Made by a program: the position numbers and the translations under genes. Positions 33,741 through 43,003 of a stretch of 64,000 bases of DNA are shown here, piece by piece; position 1 is the first letter of the stretch, and each line of letters starts with the position of its first letter. The stretch is from Phoenicibacter sp963592435 (GTDB lineage: Bacteria; Actinomycetota; Coriobacteriia; Coriobacteriales; Eggerthellaceae), in NCBI GenBank assembly GCA_963592435.1, contig CAVAWT010000006.1, positions 10,633 to 74,632 on the forward strand, in the 5' to 3' direction. The notes under the pieces were generated by a model. It ran no database searches. It had not been told where the DNA came from and saw only the letters and a program-made list of their open reading frames with translations.

Positions 33741-33795
33741 TGATTCTCGAAAACTCAACTGTGCCATGTGTTTAAGTATAACAGAGTGAAGGAGT
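33741..33795. repeat. Module-boundary repeat, copy D
   Basis: TGATTCTCGAAAACTCAACT then GTGCCATGTGTTTAAGTATA and ACAGAGTGAAGGAGTGTG. It matches copy A along its whole length, including the GGAGTGTG end not shared by B and C, so A and D mark the outer limits of the inserted 4.5-kb block. Confidence 0.75.
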
Positions 33796-33831
33796 GTGCG
33801 CAAATAACAAGAAGTTAGGGGGTATGATTAA

Positions 33832-34461
33832 TTATTGACCTTTGCCCATGGCTTTAAATGTTTTTAAAAAGATTTGGAAATCAAGCCTAAAGCATGCGTT
33901 GTCGACATAGTAAAGCTCCATGTCTTGTCGCTGACCTGACTTGAAGTCAGCATCGTTTCTTGCCTCAACTTGCCACCAACCCGTGATTCCAGGTCGGACA
34001 GAAAGAAGCTTTGACTGATTGTCACCGTAGGATTGAAGTTCATCAAACGTAATGGGGCGCGGACCAACGACACTCATTTCCCCAATCAAAACGTTCAGGA
34101 AATTAGGGACTTCATCCAATGATGTCCTCCTCAAAAACCTTCCGACGCAAGTTATTCTTGGATCATTATCCACCTTACGCTCGCGCTTCCATGTTTCCAA
34201 ATCTTCTCCCGAAAGATATTTCTCAACGTTGTCGGAATCTTTCACCATTGTGCGATATTTTAAAATATTGAAAGGCTTACCTTTCTTTCCAACGCGTTTC
34301 TGCACATAAAGCGGTGTTGCTTTCGTGTCAATCACAACGGCAACGGCAATGATTAGCCACACAGGCAAAAAAAGCCCAAGGATAAAAATTGAAAATAAAA
34401 GGTCACCGAGCCTTTTAAAAAAAAGATACACTACCGAACTATTTTGCTTGTCCTTACCCAC
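33832..34461 (-). CDS. Initiating sugar-1-phosphate transferase (Bac_transf/WcaJ type)
   Basis: Monotopic phosphoglycosyl transferase of 209 aa. It has an N-terminal hydrophobic segment (residues about 14-40), YVQKRVGKKGKPF, ILKYRTM, the conserved LRRTSLDEVPNFLNVLIGEM, VGPRP and the C-terminal RPGITGWWQV. It lacks the extra helices of long WbaP/WcaJ forms. It puts the first sugar phosphate on undecaprenyl phosphate, starting repeat-unit synthesis for the glycosyltransferases at 15-29 kb. The accessory modules at 29.3-33.7 kb separate it from the rest of the locus. Confidence 0.93.
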   Translation of the reverse strand: MGKDKQNSSVVYLFFKRLGDLLFSIFILGLFLPVWLIIAVAVVIDTKATPLYVQKRVGKKGKPFNILKYRTMVKDSDNVEKYLSGEDLETWKRERKVDNDPRITCVGRFLRRTSLDEVPNFLNVLIGEMSVVGPRPITFDELQSYGDNQSKLLSVRPGITGWWQVEARNDADFKSGQRQDMELYYVDNACFRLDFQIFLKTFKAMGKGQ

Positions 34462-34761
34462 TAATTCTATTTATATGCTCCCTTGCAAGCAAGAACACTA
34501 AAAATGGGCTCCATGCTCGCAAAATTTTAAACTATTATACTATTAACCAATCATACGATTTATTCAATTCATTAAATAACCTATACATTCTACCAAATGT
34601 TTTTAAAACAGAGAATGAGAAATATGATAAAAGAACAACCCAGTCCTTCTGAGCTTAACTTTGACTACCTTAAATCAAGAAAGCCTGTCTGCGTCATGTC
34701 CTTAAGGTGTCAAACATCTGCTTTTGAAATTAAAAGGCAAACAGAATCTGGCGAGATTGAT
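34462..34761. other. Gene-free stretch upstream of the sugar transferase
   Basis: AT-rich sequence with a likely promoter for the leftward sugar transferase. A short rightward open frame (34597-34830) overlaps the DUF4418 gene and has no recognisable domain or ribosome binding site. No repeat or RNA gene was recognised. Confidence 0.4.
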
Positions 34762-35208
34762 TTAGAGTGTCTTGTTTGGAACTTCAACATCGACATCAGA
34801 TTTTCTCAAAAGTGTTGCCAACAGAATTGATGAGATGAGCGAAACAATCATGCAAACAAGAATCAAAACTCTTGTCGTGTGGCAATGCGCACCTGAATGA
34901 GTGCAAACTCCGATAACAAAATTTGTCATCAAAAGACAAACAACGACCGCGGTTGCAGCATTGGCGACCAACAAGCCAGCAACCGCCATCTTGTCTTTTG
35001 AGAACAAAACAAGCGCGCTGACTACAGCACCAAGGACTGAGACAAGTGCCACCGCCTGAAACGTCCAATGACATTTCATTGGCATTGTAGACCCGGACGC
35101 GAGCTCAACTGGCGACCCGCAACCTCCCATGGCAAGCGATATTCCGATTGATGCGACAAACGCAATGATGCTCACCGCTCCAAAAATTTTAAATGTTGCT
35201 TCATTCAT
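34762..35208 (-). CDS. DUF4418 family membrane protein
   Basis: Protein of 148 aa with four hydrophobic segments. The first loop GGCGSPVELASG followed by MPMKCHWTFQA is characteristic of DUF4418, and a second loop carries CTHSGAHCH. Conserved cysteines and histidines in the loops suggest metal or disulphide chemistry, but no function is known. ATG 35208 is chosen because AGGTGA lies about eight bases upstream; the frame can be read four codons further back. It is downstream of secDF but separated by a terminator. Confidence 0.8.
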   Translation of the reverse strand: MNEATFKIFGAVSIIAFVASIGISLAMGGCGSPVELASGSTMPMKCHWTFQAVALVSVLGAVVSALVLFSKDKMAVAGLLVANAATAVVVCLLMTNFVIGVCTHSGAHCHTTRVLILVCMIVSLISSILLATLLRKSDVDVEVPNKTL

Positions 35209-35232
35209 TTTTATGGTCACCTGTCTTCATTT

Positions 35233-35277
35233 ATAAAAGAAGACCCACCACAAATGAAGCAGGTGGATCGCCTTCTT
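35233..35277 (-). terminator. Rho-independent terminator after secDF
   Basis: On the minus strand AAGAAGGCGATCCACC pairs with GGTGGGTCTTCTT (one wobble pair and a small bulge) across a nine-base loop and is followed by TTTTAT. It lies 24 bp after the secDF stop codon. Confidence 0.65.
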
Positions 35278-35300
35278 AACCTCTACAAATTTTTAAAAAA

Positions 35301-38072
35301 CTACTTCTTTTGTGGACGCTTGATTTTCTTTTCCGTCCTTGGTTGGTTTTGCGACTTATGCGAGCCCTCACCCTTGTTAGCAGAAGGACTTGGAATTGAT
35401 TCTAAATCGACAGTTGTGCCATCTTGTGAGGCTTTTGCTTGTGCATTTTGTTTCTTAGCTTGAGCCTCGAGTCGAGCCAGTGGCACCTGCTCAAGACCGC
35501 CACGGTACGATGCATCAAAGTCGAAAAGTTTGATCTCTTTGCCATATTTCTGTTCGAGCTTCTTATAGCGTGGCTCGCTTGTTTTCCAAATTGTGTAGAT
35601 CGGAACAGCGACAGCAAACGATGAATAAGCACCAGCGATGAGGCCGATCGACATAGCGAAAGCAAAGTCTTTCAGTGTTTCTCCACCGAAGAACAGCATG
35701 AAGAAAACAGGCACGAACGACGTGACTGTCGTGTTTATCGTACGAATCAAAACTTGGTTGATTGAGTGGTTTGCCATCGTAGCAAACGTGCATTTGATTC
35801 CCTCGCCCTTCATGTTGTCGTTGACTCGGTGGAACGTGACGACTGTATCATATAGCGAATAACCCAAGATCGTCAGCAACGCGGCGATTGTGTTAGGGTT
35901 GACTTCACGCCCGACAATGGCATAAACGCCCATGACGATGATGATATCGTGCAAAAGCGCAATGACAGCGACAACGCCCATTTTCCACTCGAAACGAATC
36001 GCGATGTAGATGATGATGAGCAAAAGTGAAACGAGGAATGCTATGAGCGACGACTGAACAACGCTAGCACCCCAGTCTGGTCCAATGACGTCTACGTTGG
36101 TGTTTTGAGACTCAAAACCAAATTTGTCAGCAACAGTCGTTGCGATGTTATTTGCTTCAGTTGAATCAGTCAAAGGAATTCTGACAATGAATCCACCTTG
36201 ACCATCTGAAGTTGCAGTCTGAATTGTGGCGTTCGTTTGACCCACCTCATCAAAAGCACTTCTCAACTCTTCAACTGTGACATCTTTTGAGTCAGCATAG
36301 GTAATCGAAGAACCGCCGACAAATTCGATGCCGAAGTTAAATCCTCTAACACAAACAAATCCAAGGAGAACAACAACCGCTACTCCAGAAATTGAGAGGA
36401 ACACTTTTTTGTAACCAACAAAGTTGATGTCTTTTTTGATAAACCTTCCCTTGATTTTTTTAGCAGCGTTAACAACGTGAGATTCTGATTCTTCTTTTAT
36501 CTCTTCTTCTTCGATTGCTGCTGCATCCAAGCAATCTTGAACGTTCCAGAATTTCGGATGCTTCTTAATTGTTCTTGGTGCCATCAAGCGAATGAGTGGC
36601 GCCTTGAACATGAGCATCATGATAATGTCGCAGATGATGCCAAGCGCAAGCGTGAGACCGAAGCCTTTGACAGTGGCAGAAGCAAGGAAGAACAAACATA
36701 GAGCTGAGACCATGGAAACAAGGTCAGCGTCGATTGAAGTTTGGATTGCGTGCTTAACGCCCGAAATTGAGGCAGATCGAATCGATTTGCCCATCCTGAT
36801 TTCTTCTCGGAAACGCTCGACAGTCAGAACTGATGAGTCTGCCGCCATGCCGATCGTGAGCACGATGCCCGCAAGGCCTGCAAGTGAGAGTGAGAACATT
36901 CCGAATGCAGAAAGTGTTGCAAGAATTCCAAGATAGAAAGCTGCAAAAACGAGCATTGCAGTTGCTGTGATGATGCCAAGTCCTTTATAGAAGAAAAGAA
37001 GGTAGAGCATAACAAGTGCAAGACCGATTAAAACAACGATCATAGCGCCATAGAGTGCATCTTGACCAAGAGTTGGTCCAACAACCTGCGATGTTGAATA
37101 TTCAAAGCTGACAGGCAATGAGCCACTCTCCAAAACAGTTTGAAGCGATTTTGCTTGTTCGATTGTGTAATTTCCTGTTATTGCAACTTTGCCATCAGTG
37201 ATTGCAGAGCGAACAGTTGGCGCACTGTTCACTTGGTTGTCTAATATGATGACAATTTGCCCATTTGATGAAACGAGTTCCTGAGAAGCAGTTGCAAATG
37301 CTTGAGTTCCCGTTGAGTCAAGCTCGATGTTGACAGCGTAGTATTGCGAAGTTTGGCTTTCTTTGTCAACTGTCACCTTTGTGATGTTTGAGCCTGTGAA
37401 GAGAGGCGTGTATGTTCCTTCTGGCACTTCAAGCTTTGTGTCTGACTCAACCTTAAACGAGTTTCCATATCCATCACTTTTTGTTGTGTATTCACCATAA
37501 TTTCCATTTTCGATTTTTGTTTTAACATCCTCGTCAGTGAACGAATCGAGGCGGGCAAAAGAAAGTTGACCAGTTCTACCGATTGTGTCAAGAGCAGTCT
37601 GAGTGTCTTCCAGCCCAGGAATTTGAACAAGGATTTGATCTGTTCCCTGCAACTGAACGACGGCCTCACTCGCACCAAGAGCATTAACACGACTCTCAAT
37701 GATGGAGCGACTCGTCTCCATTTGATCGGTTGTTGGCGCTGATCCGTCATTTGTGTGAGCAGTCAACACAACAGACAAGCCACCGCGGATGTCAAGACCT
37801 TGATTGATCTTCTCGTTCGGCGGAGTGAACATGAAAACAGAACCCGCAACGAGAATCGTTGTTATGATGAGCAACCAGATGTTTCTTCTCGTTGCTGGAC
37901 TATGTTTGCTTGCTTTTGCTTTTTTCGCTTTCTTTTCAGCGTTTTTCTTGCGAGCTTTTTCTTGCTGCTTTTTGTTCTTTAAAGCTTCTTTGTTGTCCTT
38001 TTCGACTTGTTTGTCGTGTTGCTTTTTGTCTTTGTCATCGAGTGACAAATTGTTGCCTCTTGAAAGCGCCAT
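35301..38072 (-). CDS. secDF: Fused protein translocase subunit SecDF
   Basis: Protein of 923 aa joining SecD and SecF. After a lysine-rich cytoplasmic tail (residues 1-60) comes the first helix (about 64-82). The SecD part has the periplasmic domains and GIVLTIGMAADSSVLTVERF in its helix bundle. The SecF part starts near residue 555 and carries ILGYSLYDTVVTFHRVNDN. The complex uses the proton gradient to pull secreted proteins through SecYEG. The highly charged N-terminal extension (about half Lys/Glu/Asp/Gln) is longer than usual. The C-terminal tail is also hydrophilic (KIKRPQKK). ksgA lies upstream with a 64-bp spacer. Confidence 0.96.
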   Translation of the reverse strand: MALSRGNNLSLDDKDKKQHDKQVEKDNKEALKNKKQQEKARKKNAEKKAKKAKASKHSPATRRNIWLLIITTILVAGSVFMFTPPNEKINQGLDIRGGLSVVLTAHTNDGSAPTTDQMETSRSIIESRVNALGASEAVVQLQGTDQILVQIPGLEDTQTALDTIGRTGQLSFARLDSFTDEDVKTKIENGNYGEYTTKSDGYGNSFKVESDTKLEVPEGTYTPLFTGSNITKVTVDKESQTSQYYAVNIELDSTGTQAFATASQELVSSNGQIVIILDNQVNSAPTVRSAITDGKVAITGNYTIEQAKSLQTVLESGSLPVSFEYSTSQVVGPTLGQDALYGAMIVVLIGLALVMLYLLFFYKGLGIITATAMLVFAAFYLGILATLSAFGMFSLSLAGLAGIVLTIGMAADSSVLTVERFREEIRMGKSIRSASISGVKHAIQTSIDADLVSMVSALCLFFLASATVKGFGLTLALGIICDIIMMLMFKAPLIRLMAPRTIKKHPKFWNVQDCLDAAAIEEEEIKEESESHVVNAAKKIKGRFIKKDINFVGYKKVFLSISGVAVVVLLGFVCVRGFNFGIEFVGGSSITYADSKDVTVEELRSAFDEVGQTNATIQTATSDGQGGFIVRIPLTDSTEANNIATTVADKFGFESQNTNVDVIGPDWGASVVQSSLIAFLVSLLLIIIYIAIRFEWKMGVVAVIALLHDIIIVMGVYAIVGREVNPNTIAALLTILGYSLYDTVVTFHRVNDNMKGEGIKCTFATMANHSINQVLIRTINTTVTSFVPVFFMLFFGGETLKDFAFAMSIGLIAGAYSSFAVAVPIYTIWKTSEPRYKKLEQKYGKEIKLFDFDASYRGGLEQVPLARLEAQAKKQNAQAKASQDGTTVDLESIPSPSANKGEGSHKSQNQPRTEKKIKRPQKK

Positions 38073-38136
38073 TCTGGCTCCTTAATACTCAAAAATTAAC
38101 ATTTTCCTAAAATTTACGCAATTAATCATTATTACA

Positions 38137-39027
38137 CTAATATAATAAATTTTCAAACGAAATTCCAAGTTTTATGAAATGTTTCTCAGTTAGCTTCTCA
38201 CCTCTTATCCTTGGGTCAACTTCACTCTCTTCAAGCCACCGCAAAATTCTGCTGGGCTCAACGTTTTCAAAATATGCCTTACAAGAGTTAAATATAGTCT
38301 TTCTTCTGTTAAAAAAAGCTGCGTCTGCTGATTTGCAAGCATCCTTTAGCGTTTTTGAATCTAGTGGCTTTTCTTGAGAGCCAATTTCAGAAGAGAAGTC
38401 TGACACCTGTTTTCTGTTCAGTCGAATGACTGCACTATCAACGCGTGGAGCAGGCAAAAAGTTGTTTCTTGAAACAAAAAAAGACCCTGCACACTCTGCA
38501 TATAATCGCAACTTGACAGTGTATGCGCCATAATTTTTTGTGCCAACTTTTGCATTCATTCTGTCTGCTACCTCTTTTTGCACCATTACAGTTGCAGCTT
38601 CAAGGCTCTCCAAATTTTGGAACAAGTCCAAAACAAGAGTTGCGGCGATGTTATATGGCAAATTTGCAACCAATTTGTTAGGCGCTTTAATAACATAATT
38701 TTTCCATTTGAGGGCATCGCCTTCGATTAATGTGAAATTGTCGTTTGCAAAAGAAACATTTTTAGAGAGCAAATTTTTGAGTCTCTCGTCCTTTTCAATC
38801 GCTGTCACTTTTGCACCAGTTCCTAGCAAAGCAGAAGTTAGCGTGCCAATGCCAGGACCAATCTCTAAAATCTCATCGCTTGAGTTAGCCTCGGCTAACT
38901 TAATTATCTTCTCAATTATCGCTTTGTTTACAAGAAAGTTTTGACCCAGTGAATGCGAGAGCTTGATGTCTTCGGACTCAAGAAGCTCACTAACAATTTT
39001 TGGATTAGTTAATGTGGAGCTCGACAT
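38137..39027 (-). CDS. rsmA: 16S rRNA (adenine1518/1519-N6)-dimethyltransferase
   Basis: RsmA/KsgA dimethylates two adenines in helix 45 of 16S rRNA late in 30S assembly. HSLGQNFLVN at residues 25-34, SAM motif EIGPGIGTLT at 55-64 and the catalytic NLPYN at 122-126 are all present, and 296 aa is full length. Its start lies 23 bases inside the upstream FMN-reductase gene, indicating coupling in the tatD-reductase-ksgA string. Confidence 0.96.
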   Translation of the reverse strand: MSSSTLTNPKIVSELLESEDIKLSHSLGQNFLVNKAIIEKIIKLAEANSSDEILEIGPGIGTLTSALLGTGAKVTAIEKDERLKNLLSKNVSFANDNFTLIEGDALKWKNYVIKAPNKLVANLPYNIAATLVLDLFQNLESLEAATVMVQKEVADRMNAKVGTKNYGAYTVKLRLYAECAGSFFVSRNNFLPAPRVDSAVIRLNRKQVSDFSSEIGSQEKPLDSKTLKDACKSADAAFFNRRKTIFNSCKAYFENVEPSRILRWLEESEVDPRIRGEKLTEKHFIKLGISFENLLY

Positions 39028-39490
39028 CTCTCACTTCAAATCCTGCGACATGCAACGCTGACTTGGCACTCAAAATTGCGCCATCTGCTCCATATGGATC
39101 GTGACCTTCCCCAAACAAGTGAAGCGCTGCCTTTTTCATCTCCTTAATTTCGTGTCTCACATCTTCCCAGAACAAAGGCTGGAAACGGTCAAGAACCGCC
39201 TTTAACTGCGAAGGCAATCCTGCCATATAAATTGGAGATATGATCGTGATCTCTTCACTTTCTCTGACACATTCCAAAACATCTTTCATGTCATCTTCAA
39301 TGACGCACTCATGTGTTTCTTTGCAGCAATCGCACCCAACACAACCTGAGATGTCCATGTCAGCAATTGAAATGAGCGTTACTTCACGATCAGGGTTTTC
39401 TTCGATCGTCTTTTCAAATAGCTTATTCGCAAAATCAAGAGATCTGCTTTTTTCTCGTGGAGATCCACAAATGATTGATACTCTTCCCAT
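39005..39490 (-). CDS. Flavodoxin-like NADPH-dependent FMN reductase with cysteine cluster
   Basis: Protein of 161 aa of the flavodoxin/FMN-reductase family. GSPREKSRS (residues 9-17) binds the FMN phosphate. C50, C53, C55, C56 and C62 (SGCVGCDCCKETHEC) form the cluster seen in iron-sulphur flavoprotein-like members and SPIYMAGLPSQLKAVLDRFQ follows. It probably handles redox or quinone substrates; the true one is unknown. The start ATG directly follows the tatD stop, and the end overlaps ksgA. Confidence 0.85.
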   Translation of the reverse strand: MGRVSIICGSPREKSRSLDFANKLFEKTIEENPDREVTLISIADMDISGCVGCDCCKETHECVIEDDMKDVLECVRESEEITIISPIYMAGLPSQLKAVLDRFQPLFWEDVRHEIKEMKKAALHLFGEGHDPYGADGAILSAKSALHVAGFEVRDVELHIN

Positions 39491-40465
39491 CTAGCACTCA
39501 CCTTTTTGCCAAGCAGTTGGTTCTCTATCAAGAAGCGCTCGTGCATTTTTTGCAAGTTGTGAGAAAAACTTTTGTCGCTCCACTTCATCACTGCCCGCAT
39601 GCAAAAACTCGAACATGGCATCAGCAGTGAAAATCGTGTGCGCAGGCACACACTCTGAACTGCGAAGAGGCTCAGGTGCCATGAAAGGCGCATCAGTCTC
39701 AGTCAAAAGTCTGCTCAAGGGAACAAGCTTTGAGGCTTCCCTTATCTCAGTCGACTTTTTAAAGGTGAAAGCACCACCAAATGCAACGTAGCAATCTGCA
39801 TCAACCCATCGCTTAATCTCCTTTTCGTCGGAAGTGTAGCAATGAAGAAGCACTCCTGCCTCGTTCCAACCAGCATTTTTCATGCAAGCATAAGCATCGT
39901 CAAAAGCTTCCCTAACGTGCAAAATGAGTGGTAACCCTGCCTTTTTTGCTATTTCGATTTGTCGCTCGAAAACTTGCACCTGGTCTTTTCTTGGTGAAAA
40001 GTCATAGTGATAGTCGAGCCCAACTTCACCCAAAGCACTCGTTCTCTCATCTTTCAACTTCTCAATCAAAACAACTTCTGTGTCTTTTGAATAATTTTTC
40101 GAATAATGAGGATGAACCCCACAAGAAAGTCTCACCTTGCAAGTCAATTCAGAAGAACAAGCCTCTCCCATCTGCGCTTTTACTGCAACTGCTTCATCAA
40201 GGATTTTTGGCAAGTCGTCGTAAAAACCAACGCCTTCGGTTGACAGAGGATCAGTCATCGCCTCAACGAACGTTATGTTATTGACATCTGCTTGCGCCAG
40301 AGATAGCGCAACATCGTTCAACATGTTGATGTGAGCATGTGTGTCTGCAATTTCTATACCTTGCATCAAGGCAGGAGGTTCAACTTTGATCCAATCGCGC
40401 CCATGTTTTTTTGGCTTCTTATAAAAATATAGATCTTTAACTGGAGGACTTGTGAAATCTGACAT
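39491..40465 (-). CDS. tatD: TatD-family metal-dependent hydrolase/DNase
   Basis: Protein of 324 aa with the TatD metal ligands: DTHAHINML at residues 41-49, CGVHPHYSKN, GEVGLDYHYDFSPRKDQV, LILHVREAFDDAY, LLHCYTSD and the terminal TETDAPFMAPEP. Family members are 3'-5' exonucleases acting in DNA quality control. An N-terminal extension of about 40 residues (KDLYFYKKPKKHGRDW) makes it longer than the usual 260 aa. It lies 36 bp downstream of metG, a common neighbour in Gram-positive genomes together with ksgA. Confidence 0.93.
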   Translation of the reverse strand: MSDFTSPPVKDLYFYKKPKKHGRDWIKVEPPALMQGIEIADTHAHINMLNDVALSLAQADVNNITFVEAMTDPLSTEGVGFYDDLPKILDEAVAVKAQMGEACSSELTCKVRLSCGVHPHYSKNYSKDTEVVLIEKLKDERTSALGEVGLDYHYDFSPRKDQVQVFERQIEIAKKAGLPLILHVREAFDDAYACMKNAGWNEAGVLLHCYTSDEKEIKRWVDADCYVAFGGAFTFKKSTEIREASKLVPLSRLLTETDAPFMAPEPLRSSECVPAHTIFTADAMFEFLHAGSDEVERQKFFSQLAKNARALLDREPTAWQKGEC

Positions 40466-40501
40466 AGTTCGCTCAGCTTGCTCTGCGTTTGATGACGGTC
40501 T

Positions 40502-42079
40502 TTATTCTTCCGTCAAAATTTTATCTTCGTCCAAGCGTGGAAAGAGCGGGTCTCCTATCTCAACAGAGTTAGCACATGCTAACTTTCCCCAATCGAGCTC
40601 ATCTTTCAGATCTTTTGTGCAGGTTGAGTCTTGCGCGCCAATTCTTCTGCAAGCTTCAGCAGATGTCCGTGTGCAAAATGGCGAAAGCATGACAGCCATC
40701 AACCGAATTGCTTCCAGCGCGTTGTATATGACATCTGCCAAGTCTTGACGTCTCGCTTCATCTTTTGCAAGCGTCCAAGGTTCCGACTCCTCAACATAAA
40801 GATTCGCTCTGTGAGCAAGCTCCATCGCAGAACCAACAGCTCCAGAAAAATCGACTGCCTCCATGCAATTTAGATAATCTTCTCTGACTTTTGGCAACAT
40901 CTCTGCCATCGGATTATTTTTGGCTGAAGAAGAAGGCTCTGGAACTTCGGAGTCAAAATATTTCTTTGTCATGTTCGTGACGCGTGAAACAAGGTTACCC
41001 CAAGTGTTTGCAAGATCAGCGTTGTAAACTTGGCACATTCTCTCGATTGAAATTGAGCCATCAGAACCGAACGAAACGTCACTCATGAAATAATAGCGAT
41101 AGGCATCAACGCCAAAGATCTCGACAAGCTCCTTTGGCGACAACGCGTTTCCCTTCGATTTGCTCATTTTTTCGCCTTTAGTCAGCAAAAAGCCATGCCC
41201 GAAAACGTGCTTAGGCAGTTGAATGTTTGCTGCCATCAACATCGCAGGCCAAATGACGCAGTGAAAGCGCGTTATGTCTTTGCCGACAAAGTGAAAATCT
41301 GCTGGCCAAAAGCTTTCAAACTCTTCTTTCCTCTCCTCATTTGCATAGCCAATTCCTGTTAGGTAGGCAATCAGAGCGTCCGCCCAAACGTATGCTACGT
41401 GACCTTCATCGAAGGTAAATGGCACGCCCCAATCAAAAGTTGAACGTGAAATCGACAAATCCTTCAAGCCTCTCTCAACAAAAGAGACGATTTCATTTCT
41501 GCGCGTCTTCGGCAAAATGAAATCTGGATTTTCTTCATAAAATTTCAAAAGATCATCTTGAAAATCACTTAGCTTAAAAAACCAATTTTCCTCGCCACTT
41601 GCCTTGTTAACAGGTCTTTTGCACTCAGGGCAAACAAAATTCCCTTCCTCATCTTTTTCAAGGTCACTTTCTGCATAATATGTTTCTTCATGAACGCAAT
41701 ACCAGCCTTCATAAGATCCTTTATAAAGATAGCCCTTTTCATAAAGCTCATTCCATAGCTTCTGAACAGATTTTTCCTGAGCTTCTGAAGAAGTTCTCAC
41801 GAACTCAGTGAACGTGACATCGAGCATCTCCCAAGCTTCCTTAAAAGCAGGAATTTGAGAATCACACCACTCAATTGGCGACTTGTCGTGTTCTTTTGCC
41901 ACTTCAGCAATTTTTTGACCATGTTCGTCCGACCCTGTTATGAACCTGACTTGTTTGCCATTCATGCGTTGAAAGCGCGCGACACAGTCTGCAGCAATCG
42001 TTGTGTAGGCAGTTCCAAGATGCGGGGCTGCGTTGACATAATAAATCGGTGTCGTGATGTAAAAATGGTCTTTTGTCAT
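40502..42079 (-). CDS. metG: Methionyl-tRNA synthetase
   Basis: Class I synthetase of 525 aa. The HIGH-type motif is HLGT at residues 20-23, zinc-binding cysteines lie in the insertion (CVHEETYYAESDL...FVCPECKRPV), and KMSKSKGN is present. The C-terminal anticodon-binding helical domain is complete, but the extra tRNA-binding domain found in longer forms (650 aa and above) is absent. It heads the metG-tatD-reductase-ksgA string. Confidence 0.97.
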   Translation of the reverse strand: MTKDHFYITTPIYYVNAAPHLGTAYTTIAADCVARFQRMNGKQVRFITGSDEHGQKIAEVAKEHDKSPIEWCDSQIPAFKEAWEMLDVTFTEFVRTSSEAQEKSVQKLWNELYEKGYLYKGSYEGWYCVHEETYYAESDLEKDEEGNFVCPECKRPVNKASGEENWFFKLSDFQDDLLKFYEENPDFILPKTRRNEIVSFVERGLKDLSISRSTFDWGVPFTFDEGHVAYVWADALIAYLTGIGYANEERKEEFESFWPADFHFVGKDITRFHCVIWPAMLMAANIQLPKHVFGHGFLLTKGEKMSKSKGNALSPKELVEIFGVDAYRYYFMSDVSFGSDGSISIERMCQVYNADLANTWGNLVSRVTNMTKKYFDSEVPEPSSSAKNNPMAEMLPKVREDYLNCMEAVDFSGAVGSAMELAHRANLYVEESEPWTLAKDEARRQDLADVIYNALEAIRLMAVMLSPFCTRTSAEACRRIGAQDSTCTKDLKDELDWGKLACANSVEIGDPLFPRLDEDKILTEE

Positions 42080-42097
42080 GTTATTAAAATCTTCTTT

Positions 42098-42988
42098 CTA
42101 GCTTGAAATTGTTATCGTAATGTTTCTGAGAGTGTCGCTCAAATTGTCTGTTGCAAGAGAAACTGTGTAGTCATAAACGAGCTTCGCACTCCATTTTTTG
42201 CCGTCTGCCTCGCCAGAAAACTCCTTCTCTTCTCTTGAAATTCTCTTACCATCTTCGCTATATTGAGTCCACGAAGATTTGTCTTCCGGCAAAGTCACGT
42301 CTGCTGAATTTATGCTTAATCCCGCTTCCTTTAAAACCTTTTCAATGATTTTTTCATTTTGCACTGCGTCAGAAAAACTCATCGTTCCATAACCCAAAGT
42401 TTTAATAGACGCTTGATATGTCACCGAAGTGATGTTCCCCTCAGAATCACCGTTTACTGTGACTGTTGGGTTTCCTGAAGAGCCACTGCCAATGTCGTTT
42501 GTCAACGTTAACTTTACAACCCTCTTTATGGGGTCTTCCTCAGAATCTCTGTGTTCGTCAGACGTCACTTGAGCACCGTGACCGATGTTTTGTGCAACCT
42601 CGTCAACCTTTGTTCCGATTAACGACGCAAGTCCTGGCACTGTTGAGCTTTTCTGGGAATTTTGCGAAGGGTCGGTGTTCTCAATCTTTCCAACTTCTCC
42701 CGAGTTGACTTGAGTCTGCTGAACAGAAACGTTTTGAATTTTAAGAAAATAAAAAGCAAAGAGTCCAACAACAACACAAATCAGAACAAGCAACAAAACG
42801 ATTGCAATTTTTAAGTTTCGCTTGATTTTTTGATCATGTTCAAAATACTCAGGAATGTCACTTGCATGCTTCGCTCGCCTTGGTGTTTCGCCCCCAGAAG
42901 AGCCTTCGTCAACCACCGAGCTCTCAGAATCTCTGGCGCTTTCAGCTGATTTTTCTTCTAAACTATTTTCGGTCTTGTTTTCTTCCAT
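42098..42988 (-). CDS. Membrane-anchored hypothetical protein
   Basis: Protein of 296 aa with an acidic, Ser/Glu-rich cytoplasmic N-terminus (residues 1-55), one membrane helix (about 59-82, IAIVLLLVLICVVVGLFAF) and an extracytoplasmic domain of about 210 residues containing TLTNDIGSGSSGNPTVTVNG and a second repeat-like region. No family was recognised. It lies 18 bp upstream of metG and 15 bp downstream of the M16C peptidase on the same strand, so it is probably co-transcribed. A surface role is inferred only from topology. Confidence 0.7.
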   Translation of the reverse strand: MEENKTENSLEEKSAESARDSESSVVDEGSSGGETPRRAKHASDIPEYFEHDQKIKRNLKIAIVLLLVLICVVVGLFAFYFLKIQNVSVQQTQVNSGEVGKIENTDPSQNSQKSSTVPGLASLIGTKVDEVAQNIGHGAQVTSDEHRDSEEDPIKRVVKLTLTNDIGSGSSGNPTVTVNGDSEGNITSVTYQASIKTLGYGTMSFSDAVQNEKIIEKVLKEAGLSINSADVTLPEDKSSWTQYSEDGKRISREEKEFSGEADGKKWSAKLVYDYTVSLATDNLSDTLRNITITISS

Positions 42989-43003
42989 AAATTCAATTAT
43001 AAA

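Noticed and set aside
34597..34830. 77-codon open frame on the plus strand
   Set aside because: It overlaps the DUF4418 gene on the other strand, lacks a ribosome binding site and shows no recognisable domain.
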